From Agrobacterium vitis (GTDB lineage Bacteria > Pseudomonadota > Alphaproteobacteria > Rhizobiales > Rhizobiaceae): 64,000 nucleotides of DNA. Below, one piece after another: positions 8,428-17,281 of this stretch (its first letter is position 1; each line of letters opens with the position of its first letter). The position numbers and the translations under genes are program-made. The stretch spans positions 1,178,001-1,242,000 of the forward strand of contig NZ_CP146242.1 in NCBI RefSeq assembly GCF_037039395.1, in the 5' to 3' direction. Below the pieces are notes generated by a model, which saw only the letters and a program-made list of their open reading frames with translations, was not told where the DNA came from and did not search any database.

Positions 8428-9918
8428 TTATCGCCGCATGGTTCCTGTCTCGCGCATCGATTGATGCCAGGAAAACGCCTCTTCGAGGATGTGAGGCGTA
8501 TGACCGCCACGCTCGAGCGCCCTCTGATAGTAATCGGCAAGCTGGTCGCGGTAATCGGGATGCACGCAATTGTCGATCACCAGCCGCGCCCTTTCGCGCG
8601 GTGCCAAGCCCCGCAGATCGGCAAGTCCCTGTTCGGTAATGAGAATATCGACATCGTGTTCGGTGTGATCGACATGGCTGACCATCGGAACGACAGAGGA
8701 AATCGCCCCATTCTTGGCAATCGACTTGGTAACGAAAATCGACAGATAGGCATTGCGGGCGAAATCACCGGAACCGCCGATGCCGTTCATCATCTGCGTG
8801 CCGCCGACATGGGTGGAATTGACATTGCCGTAGAGGTCGAATTCAAGCGCCGTATTGATGCAGATCAGCCCCAACCGCCGGATGACTTCCGGATGGTTGC
8901 TGATTTCCTGCGGACGCAGCACGAGGTGATGCTTGTATTCGGCCAGTTTTGGCAGGACTTTCTGATACATCTCCGCCGACAGTGTAATGGACGAGGCAGA
9001 GGCAAAACTCATCTTGCCCGCATCGATCAATTCGAAGGTCGAATCCTGCAAGACCTCCGAATACATCTTCAAGTCATGGAACGGTGTATCGATAAAGCCA
9101 TGCAACACAGCATTGGCAATGGTGCCGATCCCGGCCTGCAACGGCTGGAGATCATAGCCCATCCGGCCTTTGCGCACTTCGTCGAGCAAAAGCTCGATCA
9201 GGTGACCGGCAATGGCCTTGGTATCGTCGTCCGGCGGCTGAATGGGGGCAGAGCTGTCCTGCTTTTCCGAGACGACAATGGCGGCAATTTTTTCCGGAGG
9301 AATGGAAATATAGGGCAGCCCGACACGGCTTTCCGGCGTCACAACGGGGATCGGCATGCGGGCCGGACGCCGCGACGGGATATAGATGTCATGCAGGCCT
9401 TCCAGCGTAATCGGCTGCGACAGGTTCAGCTCGATGATTACTTTCTTGGCGAGAATGGCAAAGCTGGCGGAATTGCCAACCGATGTGGTCGGCACAATGC
9501 CACCATGCTCGGTAATGGCCACCGCCTCAATGATGGCAATATCGACCGGCGCGATCTGACCGGTGCGCAATTGCTCAACCGTTTCCGAAAGATGCTGATC
9601 GATGAACATCACCTCGCCAGCATTGATCGCCTTGCGCAGCGCCGGATCAGCCTGAAACGGCATGCGCCGCGACACGACATGGGCTTCGACAAGCGTCTTG
9701 TCGAGATCATTGCCCAGCGAGGCGCCGGTCATCAGTGTGATCTTTAGAGGATGTTTGCGGGCCCGCTCCGCCAGCGCCATCGGCACCGCCTTGGCTTCCC
9801 CGGCGCGGGTAAAGCCGCTCATGCCGATGGTCATGCCGTCTTCTATCATGGCGGCGGCTTCGTCGGCTGTGACGAGCTTGTCCATCAGAGGCCTGTAGCG
9901 AATACGATCACGCAACAT
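8428..9918 (-). CDS. Acetyl-CoA hydrolase / succinyl-CoA:acetate CoA-transferase family protein
   Basis: A 496-aa enzyme of the class I CoA-transferase (Cat1/AarC/ScpC-like) family, which moves CoA between short-chain carboxylates such as acetate, propionate and succinate through a glutamyl-CoA intermediate. It has the N-terminal strand GMTIGMSGFTRAGEAKAVP, the GIGTIANAVL loop, KMYSEVLQDS (the catalytic Glu is expected here), and the C-terminal ITEQGLADLRGLAPRERA block. I chose the ATG at 9918, with GAGGAGAT nine bases upstream, over a start 60 bases earlier. A 15-bp palindrome lies about 100 bases upstream of the start. The substrate pair cannot be told from sequence. Confidence 0.9.
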   Translation of the reverse strand: MLRDRIRYRPLMDKLVTADEAAAMIEDGMTIGMSGFTRAGEAKAVPMALAERARKHPLKITLMTGASLGNDLDKTLVEAHVVSRRMPFQADPALRKAINAGEVMFIDQHLSETVEQLRTGQIAPVDIAIIEAVAITEHGGIVPTTSVGNSASFAILAKKVIIELNLSQPITLEGLHDIYIPSRRPARMPIPVVTPESRVGLPYISIPPEKIAAIVVSEKQDSSAPIQPPDDDTKAIAGHLIELLLDEVRKGRMGYDLQPLQAGIGTIANAVLHGFIDTPFHDLKMYSEVLQDSTFELIDAGKMSFASASSITLSAEMYQKVLPKLAEYKHHLVLRPQEISNHPEVIRRLGLICINTALEFDLYGNVNSTHVGGTQMMNGIGGSGDFARNAYLSIFVTKSIAKNGAISSVVPMVSHVDHTEHDVDILITEQGLADLRGLAPRERARLVIDNCVHPDYRDQLADYYQRALERGGHTPHILEEAFSWHQSMRETGTMRR

Positions 9919-10015
9919 CGGAAATCCATCTCCTCTATCGTCAGGCCTGCCCGGAAGGGATACTTTGGCCCGCACCAACGCTTTTTCGCCCGGTCAGGCA
10001 TAAACACGTCAATTG

Positions 10016-10030
10016 TAACATCTTATGTTA
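10016..10030. promoter_or_regulatory. Palindrome TAACAT-CTT-ATGTTA upstream of the CoA-transferase
   Basis: A perfect 6-bp inverted repeat with a 3-base spacer, about 98 bases before the start codon at 9918 and in an AT-rich patch. It could be an operator, but no regulator is tied to it by the sequence. Confidence 0.4.
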
Positions 10031-10217
10031 TTTTCATAATTTACCCCCATGGCACCAAACTCGCCGGTGAATGCTGGGGTAACGTTGGCGCGATAAAACG
10101 CGATTGCCGGGTGGTCGGCATTGACATATCTCAAGTCGGGAAATTGCGCGCGGCGCAGTGCTTGCTGCTATCAAACGCTACCAGCCATGCAAGATGGCGA
10201 GCGTCCGGACGGACGAT

Positions 10218-11318
10218 CTAGTGGTTTGATTCCAACACTTGGTGCCCACGCTTGACGGCTGCGATGATGTCGTCAGGGTCTGCTTTCCAGATGAACGGCT
10301 TCGGCTCTTCGTTGTGCTCTTTGATAAAGCGGTTGATGGCTGCCTGAAGATCAACGACCGAATGAAAGACACCGTTCTTCAGCCGTCGACGGGTGAGCTT
10401 TGCGAAGAACCCCTCGACGGCGTTCAACCAGGAACATGATGTCGGAACGAAGTGGAAGGTCCAGCGTGGATGCCGTGCCAACCAGGCCCGGACTTTGGGC
10501 TGTTTGTGTGTGGCGTAGTTGTCCAGGATGACGTGAACCGCCTTATCCTTCGGTAACTGAGCCTCAATCGTGTTGAGAAAGCGGATAAACTCCTGATGCC
10601 GGTGGCGCTGCATGTTGCGGCCGATGACGGAGCCGTCGAGAACATTCAGGGCAGCGAAAAGTGTGGTGGTGCCGTGGCGCTTGTAATCATGGGTCATTGT
10701 GCCGGCGCGCCCTTTCTTCATGGGAAGACCCGGCTGCGTCCTATCCAGCGCCTGGATCTGACTTTTCTCATCGACGGAAAGCACAATCGCATGGGCAGGC
10801 GGCGAGACGTAGAGACCGACCACATCGTGAAGCTTCTCGGCGAAAGCCTTGTCGTTCGATAGTTTAAAGCTGCGCCACCGATGGGGTGCGAGACCATGCT
10901 CATGCCAGATCTTGACGACTGAGGACGCCGCAATCCCCACAGCCTTTGCCATCGCGCGAACCGTCCAGTGAGTGGCTTCCTGCGTGGGCGGCTCCTGCGT
11001 CAGAGCAACAACCCGGTCGACAAGGTCAACCTCAAGCGGCGCAGTGCCGGGCGGCCGGCTCTTGTCGCGCAAAAGGCCGTCTACGCCTTCCGTCATGAAG
11101 CGCTCCTGCCATCGCCAGACGCAGGTCTTCGACTTAGCCGTCGCCTCCATGATCGCGACCGTTCCCAGCCCCTCGTCGGTCATCAAGATGATCTTCGCCC
11201 GCCACACATGCTTTTGCGGCGAGCTGCCTGCCGAAACGATTGCGTTCAGCCGAACCCGGTCGGCAGCGGAAACCTCAAATGTGACACCTGTGCGCATGCA
11301 GGACCGTCGCATATTCAT
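10218..11318 (-). CDS. IS630-family DDE transposase
   Basis: About 366 aa. An N-terminal helix-turn-helix region (VAIMEATAKSKTCVWRWQERF) is followed by a DDE catalytic domain: Asp in LSVDEKSQIQAL, Asp in VILDNYATHKQ and Glu in SWLNAVEGFFAKL. The single reading frame is intact, so the element may still move. The TAG stop is formed by the element's terminal repeat together with the TA target site. The start is uncertain: ATGs at 11318, 11312 and 11297 are all possible and none has a clear ribosome site. An upstream TTG at 11336 is less likely. Confidence 0.93.
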   Translation of the reverse strand: MNMRRSCMRTGVTFEVSAADRVRLNAIVSAGSSPQKHVWRAKIILMTDEGLGTVAIMEATAKSKTCVWRWQERFMTEGVDGLLRDKSRPPGTAPLEVDLVDRVVALTQEPPTQEATHWTVRAMAKAVGIAASSVVKIWHEHGLAPHRWRSFKLSNDKAFAEKLHDVVGLYVSPPAHAIVLSVDEKSQIQALDRTQPGLPMKKGRAGTMTHDYKRHGTTTLFAALNVLDGSVIGRNMQRHRHQEFIRFLNTIEAQLPKDKAVHVILDNYATHKQPKVRAWLARHPRWTFHFVPTSCSWLNAVEGFFAKLTRRRLKNGVFHSVVDLQAAINRFIKEHNEEPKPFIWKADPDDIIAAVKRGHQVLESNH

Positions 11319-11368
11319 GCAGAAATTGGAATCCAAAATCGGACTCTTTTGTCTCGATCAAACCACTA
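10219..11368 (-). mobile_element. Complete IS630-family insertion sequence
   Basis: An element of about 1.15 kb bounded by TA dinucleotides (10219-10220 and 11367-11368), the target duplication expected for IS630. The inner ends are perfect 10-bp inverted repeats: GTGGTTTGAT (10221-10230) and ATCAAACCAC (11357-11366). It encodes one uninterrupted transposase. Removing it rejoins non-coding sequence, so no gene is visibly broken. Confidence 0.9.
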
Positions 11369-11452
11369 GCATCCAGGTACAGAGACCTGAATACTGTCGT
11401 TAGGGCGCATGTTAACGTTAGGGCGCGTGGGCCTTAAGACGGGCCTGTGGGA

Positions 11453-11923
11453 TCAGGCGGTAATCGACGGTGCCGAGGTCGAGACAGTCGATGATGCGGA
11501 CGATGTGCCGGTCGCAATGGGCGAGGCGATTGCATTGCTTCCATTGGCGGCAAAGCCGCTGTCAGTCTTGGCGGTTTTGGCTCCCTGTTGATTTTTCGAG
11601 CTGTCGCCAACATCAGGCGCCTCGACCTCCGTCGTATCAGCCATGCGATCATACGCATCCTGCGCCTGGGGCAGAGGCACATCCGGGAAGACCCGGCCCG
11701 CATCCAGGAGGGCAAACAACACGAGAGCGGGAGGCTGTACGACGTTCAGAATGACCTTATCCAGAACGTTGTCACCATTTCGCGCATCGATCGCCAGATT
11801 ATAGGTCTCCCGCTCGGCAAGACTTAAGGTTTCCGGCAAAACGGCTCCTTCTTGAAACGGGCTGGCCGTATCTTCTTTTGCCGCACCCGCAGAAGGAACC
11901 GAGGTATTAAGTTGAACAATCAT
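11453..11923 (-). CDS. Hypothetical protein with low-complexity C-terminus
   Basis: A 156-aa protein I do not recognise. Residues 1-90 look ordered (SLAERETYNLAIDARNGD and a hydrophobic LNVVQPPALVLFALLDAGRV stretch). From about residue 95 it is rich in Ser, Thr, Ala and Asn and probably disordered. The ATG at 11923 has GAGGATCA upstream, which supports translation. There is no signal peptide and no clear membrane helix. It follows the MFS gene on the same strand by 180 bases and lies next to the IS630 element, so it may belong to an accessory patch. Confidence 0.55.
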   Translation of the reverse strand: MIVQLNTSVPSAGAAKEDTASPFQEGAVLPETLSLAERETYNLAIDARNGDNVLDKVILNVVQPPALVLFALLDAGRVFPDVPLPQAQDAYDRMADTTEVEAPDVGDSSKNQQGAKTAKTDSGFAANGSNAIASPIATGTSSASSTVSTSAPSITA

Positions 11924-12103
11924 ACTTGATCCTCACACTCTATCCGGGAGGAATTTATCATGGCCAGGTATGCATTCAGCTAAATCAATGATTCGATTTT
12001 TATGGACCTGCCTGTTTGAAACGAAGAGCCCCTGGATCTTTTTGTTGCCCTTTGTCCTTTCAGGAAAACAGCCTCTCCTTTTCCCTGACAATGGCTCCTC
12101 GTC

Positions 12104-13396
12104 TCAATGGGCTGCCGAGGGCGCTGAACGACCGGTTTTCTCCAGAGTGATCGCCAGGATCGAGGCCAGCAGGCAGAAAGCTCCGGCGATGAAGAATGCG
12201 GGTAAATAGCTCTGCAACTGCGTGCGTGACAGACCGGCACCATAGGCCGCAGTCGCAGCGCCGAGTTGATGGCCGGTAAAGACCCAGCCGAAAACGATAC
12301 CTGCTTTTTCACGACCGAAGCGGTCGGCAGCAATCTTCACGGTTGGAGGCACGGTGGCGATCCAATCCAGGCCGTAGAAGACCGCAAAGATCGACAGCCC
12401 GTAGAAGCTGAAATCGCTGAACGGTAGGAAGAGCAATGACAGGCCGCGCAGGCCGTAATACCAGAAGAGCAGCCAGCGATTGTCGAAGCGGTCGGAGAGC
12501 CAACCGGAGCCGATCGTTCCGAAGAAGTCGAAAATGCCCATCACCGCAAGGACGCTGGCGGCGGCCACCGGCAGAATGCCGAAATCGCCGCAGAGCGTGA
12601 CGAAATGCGTCTGGATCAGGCCATTGGTGCTGAGGCCGCAGATGAAGAATGTCGCAAAAAGAATCCAGAAGGTTGATGTCTTTGACACCTCCCTCAGCAC
12701 GGAAACGGGTGTTGCCAGCATTGTCAGCAGGCCGCCGGTCTGTGGCGGTGGTGGTATCACCCGCTCCTCGCCGAAAGAGGGAAGGTTGAGATCGGAGGGG
12801 CGGTCACGCATAACCGCCAGCACGACGAGAGCAGCCAGCAGGATCATGCCGCAGACGAAAAAGACTGTCATTCGCCAGCCATAGCTTTCCGTCAATTGCG
12901 CCATCAGCGGCAGAAAAACCAATTGGCCGGTGGCCGAGCTTGCCGAGAGCATGCCGACGACGAGGCCGCGATGCCTGGTGAACCAGCGGGCCGAAACGGT
13001 GGCGGCGAGCACCATGGCCGTCAGGCCTGTACCGAGGCCGACGACCACGCCCCAAAGCACCAGAAGCTGCCAGATCTTCGTCATGAACAATGACCCAATG
13101 AAGCCGCTGGCAATCAGGATCATTGCGAAGACGATGACTTTCCGGACGCCGAAATAATTCATGAATGCCGCCGAAAACGGCCCCATCAGGCCAAACAGCA
13201 GAAGCCTTACGGCAAGTGCCGAAGAAATCTGCGAGGTTTCCCAGCCAAACTCATCCTGAAGTGGCTTGATGAGCACGCCTGGGGCGCCCATGGCTCCTGC
13301 CGTGACCAGCATGGTGAGGAAGGTTGCTGCAACGACGATCCAGCCATAGTGGATGTTGCGCCGTGCCAGCATGGAGGCAAGTGCATTGGAGATCAT
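12104..13396 (-). CDS. MFS transporter
   Basis: A 430-aa inner-membrane protein with about 12 hydrophobic segments and a central loop around residues 195-215. The MFS family loop between TM2 and TM3 is recognisable as NYFGVRKVIVFA. The overall form (HYGWIVVAATFLTMLV near the N-terminus) resembles monocarboxylate or oxalate/formate-type MFS carriers, but the substrate is not deducible. It starts 34 bases after the stop of the LysR gene on the same strand, so the two are probably cotranscribed. It also lies back to back with a TRAP uptake operon. An uptake or efflux role for the same metabolite is inference. Confidence 0.88.
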   Translation of the reverse strand: MISNALASMLARRNIHYGWIVVAATFLTMLVTAGAMGAPGVLIKPLQDEFGWETSQISSALAVRLLLFGLMGPFSAAFMNYFGVRKVIVFAMILIASGFIGSLFMTKIWQLLVLWGVVVGLGTGLTAMVLAATVSARWFTRHRGLVVGMLSASSATGQLVFLPLMAQLTESYGWRMTVFFVCGMILLAALVVLAVMRDRPSDLNLPSFGEERVIPPPPQTGGLLTMLATPVSVLREVSKTSTFWILFATFFICGLSTNGLIQTHFVTLCGDFGILPVAAASVLAVMGIFDFFGTIGSGWLSDRFDNRWLLFWYYGLRGLSLLFLPFSDFSFYGLSIFAVFYGLDWIATVPPTVKIAADRFGREKAGIVFGWVFTGHQLGAATAAYGAGLSRTQLQSYLPAFFIAGAFCLLASILAITLEKTGRSAPSAAH

Positions 13397-13429
13397 GGGG
13401 CTATTCCAAGGTGATACCGGTTCAAGGCA

Positions 13430-14293
13430 TTATGCGGTAGAAAGAGAATGCTGGAATTCTGCACGCAGGAACGTCGCCAATTGCCTGACCGGCAGGCGCG
13501 GTTGCTGGGGCAGAACCATTGCCAACCGCAAGATCGGCAGCTCCGGCAGGCCATCATCAACCCCCAGCTTGCGCCAGTTCGCAGGCACCGCCGTCTCCGG
13601 CAGGACCGTCAAAAGGTCTCCCGAATGAACCGCCAGCTGAATTCCAGCAATGTCCGATGACGAATAGACAATGCGCCAACGGCGATCTGCACGATCCAGC
13701 GCTGCCAGAACCTGTGGCCTTGACCGGCAGCCGTCAGGAAAAAGCGCCAGTTGAACCGTACTGCTGTGTTCCGGGTAACGGTTTGGGGCCGCGCACCAAA
13801 CCTGCCGTTCCAGGCGGATCAACTCACCCTTAGGCTCGGCCAGACTTTGCGTTATGATGGCAATATCCAGCTCGCGGCTTTCAACCATGCCTTCCAGATG
13901 GTGAGAGAAATCATATTGCAGGTCCAGATTGACCTTGGGATGCTGTGGCGCAAAACGCTGCATCAGCGCCGTGCCAAACAGTGTCAGGTAGTCATCGGGC
14001 ATGCCGAGCCGAACGCGGCTTTCATTGCGGCCTTCAAGCAGCGTGGCCAGGGCTTCATCCTCGATTGCCCGTATGCGCCGCGCGTAGCCAAGCAATCTTT
14101 CTCCGATCGGCGTCAATGTGACCCGGCGATGCCCGCGATCGAACAATCGCAGATCAAGACGCTCCTCCCATTTGCCGATCGCCATGCTGACCGCGGCCTG
14201 CGTGCGCCCCAGCCGTTCCGCCGCCGCCGTGAAACTGCCTGTCTCGGCAACAGCTACAAAGCTTGCCAGTGCGTCGCTATCGAGATTGCGCAT
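13430..14293 (-). CDS. LysR-family transcriptional regulator
   Basis: A 287-aa regulator with an N-terminal winged helix (SFVAVAETGSFTAAAERLGRTQAAVSMAI) and a periplasmic-binding-protein-like effector domain (about residues 90-285). It is transcribed divergently from the TRAP operon that begins at 14475, and the shared 181-bp region holds a perfect 10-bp inverted repeat. LysR proteins typically control the adjacent divergent operon in response to its substrate. The MFS gene follows on the same strand by 34 bases. Confidence 0.93.
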   Translation of the reverse strand: MRNLDSDALASFVAVAETGSFTAAAERLGRTQAAVSMAIGKWEERLDLRLFDRGHRRVTLTPIGERLLGYARRIRAIEDEALATLLEGRNESRVRLGMPDDYLTLFGTALMQRFAPQHPKVNLDLQYDFSHHLEGMVESRELDIAIITQSLAEPKGELIRLERQVWCAAPNRYPEHSSTVQLALFPDGCRSRPQVLAALDRADRRWRIVYSSSDIAGIQLAVHSGDLLTVLPETAVPANWRKLGVDDGLPELPILRLAMVLPQQPRLPVRQLATFLRAEFQHSLSTA

Positions 14294-14399
14294 TCTGCTC
14301 CGCCATTGACCAGTCGACCGTCGAAACGCTTCCTATCTCTCAAGGCGCAACCGCTCCAGAAAACGGCTGCTATCAGCGGCGCTTATGCATCAATAATAA

Positions 14400-14430
14400 A
14401 ATTGTCATTTTCAGCCGCGCAATGACAATT
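14400..14430. promoter_or_regulatory. Inverted repeat, candidate LysR operator
   Basis: A perfect 10-bp inverted repeat, AATTGTCATT (14400-14409) and AATGACAATT (14421-14430), with an 11-base spacer, in the middle of the lysR/TRAP divergent region. The position and dyad symmetry suit a LysR-type binding site. Binding itself is inferred. Confidence 0.55.
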
Positions 14431-14474
14431 ATTCTCATGCTGCGTCAACACAAGAAGAACGTAAAGGGGAATTC

Positions 14475-15470
14475 ATGTTCACTCTCAACAAATGCAGTCG
14501 GCTGCCCGCCATCATGCTCGGCACCGTACTTGGTCTTTCCAGCCTTTGGTCCAGCACCGCCAATGCTGAAACAATATTGCGGCTGGCGCATGCTTCTGCG
14601 CCTGAAAGCCTGATCAATGAAGCGGTTCAAAAATTCGCAACGGAAGTTGGTGAGAATACCAAGGGATCGGTCAAGGTTCAGATCTTCCCGAATGCCCAGC
14701 TAGGCGACGAAGGCCCAATCGCCGACGGCGTCGGTGCGGGGTCGATCGACATCGGTCTCGGCGGTGCGGTCGATGCCATCGATCCGCGCCTCAACGTGCT
14801 GTCGCTGCCGTTCCTGTTCAAGGACGCATCAAACGTTCACGCATTTCTCGATGGCGAACAAGGCCAGAAGATCCAACGCCTCGGCGAGGAGCGCGGCTAT
14901 GTGATGCTCGGCGTGCTCGACTCCGGCTTTCGCCAGTTTGCCACCAGCAAGCCCATCGAAAAACCAGCGGATCTGGCCGGCGTAAAAATTCGCACACCTC
15001 CCAATCCGGTTATTCTGGCCACCATGAAACAGCTTGGCGCCTTGGCGGAATCCATTCCTTTCGGTCAGGTCTATACAGCGCTGCAATCGCATGTCGTTGC
15101 TGCCGTCGAGCCTGAAATGCGCGATTACTGGGACTCCAAATGGTATGAAGTCGCCAAGGACCTGTCGATCTCCAATTATATCTGGACCGCCAACTGGTGG
15201 TACATGAACAAGGACAAGCTGGAATCGCTGACGCCTGATGAACAGGCCGCCGTGAAGAAGGCCGCGACAGACACCGTCGTCTGGTATCGCAGCGCGCTGG
15301 ACAAGGCCTATGCCGACACCCAGAAGAAGCTCGAGGGCAAGGGCGTCAAGGTGACGAAAGTGGATACCGCACCGTTTGTCGCGCTGGTCTCGCCGGTCTA
15401 CGACCAATTCTCGAAAGAATGGGGCAGCGATCTGGTTTCGGCGGTGAAACAAGCCGCAAGCGCGAACTGA
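14475..15470 (+). CDS. TRAP transporter substrate-binding protein (DctP family)
   Basis: A 331-aa periplasmic protein whose signal peptide ends near STANA (about residue 31). It has the DctP fold, with LRLAHASAPESLINEAVQKF at the start of the mature part, the substrate-carboxylate arginine region KIRTPPNPV and the late TWYRSALDK-type helices. It captures an organic acid or a related compound for the DctQM permease encoded directly downstream. AAAGGGGAA precedes the ATG. The ligand is unknown; the attached class III aminotransferase points to an amino- or keto-acid. Confidence 0.93.
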   Translation: MFTLNKCSRLPAIMLGTVLGLSSLWSSTANAETILRLAHASAPESLINEAVQKFATEVGENTKGSVKVQIFPNAQLGDEGPIADGVGAGSIDIGLGGAVDAIDPRLNVLSLPFLFKDASNVHAFLDGEQGQKIQRLGEERGYVMLGVLDSGFRQFATSKPIEKPADLAGVKIRTPPNPVILATMKQLGALAESIPFGQVYTALQSHVVAAVEPEMRDYWDSKWYEVAKDLSISNYIWTANWWYMNKDKLESLTPDEQAAVKKAATDTVVWYRSALDKAYADTQKKLEGKGVKVTKVDTAPFVALVSPVYDQFSKEWGSDLVSAVKQAASAN

Positions 15471-15479
15471 GGCCCATCC

Positions 15480-15998
15480 ATGGATCAGTTTTCAGAAAAC
15501 CCCTCACCCGGCGGGTGGGGGTGGCTGAAGCGCATCTTCGAGTTTGCGGGTGTGCTGGCCTTCATCACCATGTTCGGATCAACCCTGCTTGGCGTGATTG
15601 CCCGCTATTTCGGTTTGGGCGGTTTCGAATGGTCCTTCGAAGTCGCGGGGATCGCGTTCATCTGGATCATCTTCATCGGGTTGATCAATGCCGAAGTGCG
15701 CGGTGAAAACGTGGCTTTCGAAGCCTTCAAGCACAGCGCCCCACCCCGCCTGCGGGCCGCCTTCGATGCCATCGCCAACCTCGCGCTTCTAACCATGGGG
15801 CTGGCTTTCGTCATCAGCGGCTGGGCGGTCTGGCAGCGCTCGTGGAAGGTGCCGACATCCGTCCTGCGCATGCCGACCGGCGTGATCACGGCGACCATCC
15901 TCATTCTTGGCGTCGCAGCCGTCTGCATTGCGCTCTACCGCCTTTCCCACAGGGTTCGTCCATTGCCGGAAAAGCCACAGGAAGGATCACTGCGATGA
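15480..15998 (+). CDS. TRAP transporter small permease (DctQ family)
   Basis: A 172-aa membrane protein with four predicted helices (about residues 22-44, 58-78, 100-122 and 137-157) and the DctQ hallmark of a second helix region reading FEWSFEVAGIAFIWIIFIGL. It starts 9 bases after the binding-protein gene and its TGA overlaps the ATG of the large permease as ATGA. It pairs with DctM to form the membrane part of a sodium- or proton-driven uptake system. Confidence 0.92.
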   Translation: MDQFSENPSPGGWGWLKRIFEFAGVLAFITMFGSTLLGVIARYFGLGGFEWSFEVAGIAFIWIIFIGLINAEVRGENVAFEAFKHSAPPRLRAAFDAIANLALLTMGLAFVISGWAVWQRSWKVPTSVLRMPTGVITATILILGVAAVCIALYRLSHRVRPLPEKPQEGSLR

Positions 15999-17281
15999 CC
16001 GTTGCCGTCCTTATCCTCAGCTTTTCCTTTCTGCTGCTGATCGGCGTTCCCATTGCATGGTGCATGGGCGTGGCCAGCCTGCTGACGATCTATGTCGGCC
16101 ATCTCGGCCTGCCCTTCGCCTGGTTTGCACAGCAGACGATCCGCGGTGCCGATGCCATCACGCTTGCGGCCATTCCTCTGTTTCTCTTCGCTGGAGAATT
16201 GATGAATCGCGGTGGGTTGACCACCCGGATCATGCGGGTCGCAGAACATATCTTCGGTCGCATCACCGGCGGCCTTGGCCTTGTCAATGTTGCAACAGCC
16301 CTGGTCTATGGTGGCATCAGCGGCTCGGCAACCGCCGATACCGGCGCTGTCGGATCGATCATGATCCCTGCCATGGCCGAGCGTGGCTATCCAAAAGCCT
16401 TTGCCGCCGCCGTCACCGCCGCCTCAGGCACCCTTGGCATTATCGGTCCACAAAGCGTCATTCTGATCCTCTATGGCGTGCTGACCAACACCTCCATTGG
16501 CGGCCTGCTGGTGGCAGCCCTGCTGCCAGGCCTGTTCATCGCGGTGACATTCATGGTCACGTCCTACATTGTCGCCAAGCGCCATAATTTTCCGCGCAAC
16601 GAAACGCCTGCGCAATGGGGAGAGATTGGCAGGGATGCGCTTGGCGCCCTCCCCGCCCTGCTGATGCCGGTGCTGGTGCTGGGCTCGATCATCGGCGGCA
16701 TTGCCACCGCCACGGAAGCCTCGGCGCTCGCCGTCGTCTATTCATTCCTGGTCGGAATCTTCGTCTACCGTGAGCTTCCGCTGCGGTCACTCTATTCGGC
16801 GGCGTCGGCTGCCGTGGCAACGACAGGCGTGATCATGATGATCATGGCGCTCGCCACACCGTTTGGCTGGATTCTGACGGTCGAACAGGTGCCGGCCAAT
16901 GCCGCCGCCTGGATTACCGGCCTGCATACGACACCGCTCGTCACCATCATCCTGGTGCTGGTCTTGCTGAAAGTCGTCGGCTTCTGGCTCGATCTTGGAC
17001 CAGCGCTGATCATCCTGGCGCCGATACTGGTGCCGATCGCCCTGGCGGCGGGCCTGACGCCCTATCAGACCGGCATCGTCTTCACCATGACGCTCGGCAT
17101 CGGCCTGTTTACCCCGCCGATCGGCACGAACATCTTTGTCGTCTGCAATGTCGCGAAAATCGACATGTGGTCGGTCTCGAAATGGCTGGTTCCCTATTGG
17201 ATTGCCAGCGTGGTTTGTGTTGCGGCGCTTGTCGCTTTCCCCATCCTGACCGAATGGCTTCCGAGCCTGTTTGGAGTTTAA
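15995..17281 (+). CDS. TRAP transporter large permease (DctM family)
   Basis: A 428-aa polytopic protein with about 12 hydrophobic segments and DctM motifs (IPLFLFAGELMNRGGLT, YGGISGSATADTGAVGSIMIP, TLGIGLFTPPIGTNIFV). It is the channel-forming subunit of the tripartite transporter. I start it at the ATG at 15995, inside the DctQ stop, because that gives a normal N-terminal helix. An upstream in-frame extension to 15842 lies entirely inside dctQ. It ends at TAA, sharing one base with the next gene's ATG (TAATG), so the aminotransferase is translationally coupled. Confidence 0.93.
   Translation: MTVAVLILSFSFLLLIGVPIAWCMGVASLLTIYVGHLGLPFAWFAQQTIRGADAITLAAIPLFLFAGELMNRGGLTTRIMRVAEHIFGRITGGLGLVNVATALVYGGISGSATADTGAVGSIMIPAMAERGYPKAFAAAVTAASGTLGIIGPQSVILILYGVLTNTSIGGLLVAALLPGLFIAVTFMVTSYIVAKRHNFPRNETPAQWGEIGRDALGALPALLMPVLVLGSIIGGIATATEASALAVVYSFLVGIFVYRELPLRSLYSAASAAVATTGVIMMIMALATPFGWILTVEQVPANAAAWITGLHTTPLVTIILVLVLLKVVGFWLDLGPALIILAPILVPIALAAGLTPYQTGIVFTMTLGIGLFTPPIGTNIFVVCNVAKIDMWSVSKWLVPYWIASVVCVAALVAFPILTEWLPSLFGV

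Noticed and set aside
8225..8569. N-terminal extension of the DUF900 lipoprotein to 8569
   Set aside because: It would overlap the CoA-transferase gene and hide the lipobox; the start at 8224 gives a complete signal peptide.
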